From an uncultured bacterium (GTDB lineage Bacteria; Hydrogenedentota; Hydrogenedentia; Hydrogenedentales; SLHB01), in NCBI GenBank assembly GCA_937928585.1, contig CALEZK010000605.1, forward strand, positions 1-13,519: a stretch of 13,519 bases of DNA, read 5' to 3'. A program made the position numbers and the translations under genes. Shown piece after piece: positions 12,961 through 13,519 of this stretch. Every line of letters starts with the position of its first letter. The first letter of the stretch is position 1. Below the pieces are notes generated by a model. That model did no database searches and had not been told where the DNA came from. It saw only the letters and a program-made list of their open reading frames with translations.

Positions 12961-13519
12961 ATGCATCTACTTGAGTGGGTGATGTTGATTCTCGCTGCAG
13001 GGCTATACCTGCGCTACGGCGCTGGTCTCCGGCAACGCATCACGCACTTTGTACAGCCGAATCCCGGTTCCGGTTTGAGCTTCAAACGCATTCTCGCGTC
13101 GCTCGCTATCGCGCTCCTGCTTGGCGCTGGTTCCCGTTACATGGTGCGCGCGATCCTGCCCGGCGGCGGTGAGGCCGAACGCACCGTAGTCTCCATCGGC
13201 CCTGACGGTGCGAAAGCTGAGCTTGCCGGCGGCGCGTTGCTCATCGTTCCGGCCGATTCCCTCGAAAAGCCAGCGACTATCATTCTTCAAAAACACGACA
13301 TCGATCAGACAAGCGCTGCACCACAAGATCTTCCACCTGGCGCCTTGTACGTATACGAAGTTACCCCCAACGACGCCACCGTGCGCCAGCCCATTGAACT
13401 GAACCTTCCCGTACCCGAGAATCAGGTTGTATCAGTCTTCGTGACCGTAAACGGTCAATCCCGAATTCTTCCCTCAACCGTAACGGGACAAACTGCGCGC
13501 GTGTCGATCAATAGTTTCG
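12961..13519 (+). CDS. Membrane-anchored protein with ZU5-like region, N-terminal part (runs off right edge)
   Basis: The frame from the ATG at 12961 is open for 186 codons to the window end with no stop. AAGGGGG lies 4 nt upstream of the ATG, which supports this start. The N-terminus is hydrophobic (L-E-W-V-M-L-I-L-A-A-G-L, about 4-15), and a second hydrophobic stretch follows (I-L-A-S-L-A-I-A-L-L-L-G-A-G, about 44-57). One or two membrane anchors are therefore likely, with the rest exported. Residues about 75-150 show a ZU5-like beta pattern: I-G-P-D-G-A, G-G-A-L-L-I-V-P-A-D-S-L, then I-I-L near residues 107-109, and Y-E-V-T-P with L-N-L-P-V-P-E further on. In known proteins such regions precede death, hydrolase or adhesion domains. 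The downstream domains are not in the window, so function stays open. Confidence 0.7.
   Translation, partial: MHLLEWVMLILAAGLYLRYGAGLRQRITHFVQPNPGSGLSFKRILASLAIALLLGAGSRYMVRAILPGGGEAERTVVSIGPDGAKAELAGGALLIVPADSLEKPATIILQKHDIDQTSAAPQDLPPGALYVYEVTPNDATVRQPIELNLPVPENQVVSVFVTVNGQSRILPSTVTGQTARVSINSF

Overview
The window reads as bacterial chromosome of moderately high GC, densely coded on both strands, with short intergenic gaps, ATGA start/stop overlaps and sigma70-like promoters. The lineage cannot be fixed from the sequence. The mix (YUCCA-like flavin monooxygenase, Rieske oxygenase, two ROK kinases, a Helicase_C_3/WYL protein, a response regulator with a decayed GGDEF domain) gives an impression of an uncultured environmental bacterium of the Hydrogenedentes/PVC-like kind; that is a guess. 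No phage, CRISPR array or transposase gene was found.

Layout. Positions 1-113 (minus) hold the first 37 codons of an acetyl-CoA synthetase-like gene running off the left edge. Divergent from it is a tight four-gene plus-strand cluster (382-3732): YUCCA-like FAD/NADPH monooxygenase, Rieske non-heme iron oxygenase (8 bp overlap), DJ-1/PfpI-family protein, and TenA-family protein (ATGA overlap). Converging on it is a minus-strand group, in transcription order: GT4-type glycosyltransferase (7083-6028), M24-fold protein that has lost most metal ligands (5993-4803), and zinc-motif-less ROK kinase (4694-3744). A large imperfect inverted repeat (4721-4792) lies between the last two.

From the divergent region 7084-7307 a plus-strand pair runs the other way: a 68-residue protein overlapping (ATGA) an 816-residue protein with an XPB/Ssl2-type Helicase_C_3 region and a degenerate C-terminal WYL domain. 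The small protein resembles an internal module of the large one. A second ROK kinase, with the canonical zinc motif, converges on this pair (10956-9976).

The region 10957-11310 is rich in inverted repeats. It carries a strong promoter for tRNA-Cys(GCA), followed by tRNA-Leu(TAA) and a response regulator with a C-terminal GGDEF-like domain whose signature has decayed to GGGHF. After about 450 bp without a convincing gene, a membrane-anchored protein with a ZU5-like region starts at 12961 and is open to the window end.

Best candidates for something undescribed are the FMO-Rieske-DJ-1-TenA cluster, the split small/large helicase-associated pair, the metal-site-less M24 protein, and the repeated TTTCACACGC motif placed inside the tRNA-Cys promoter.
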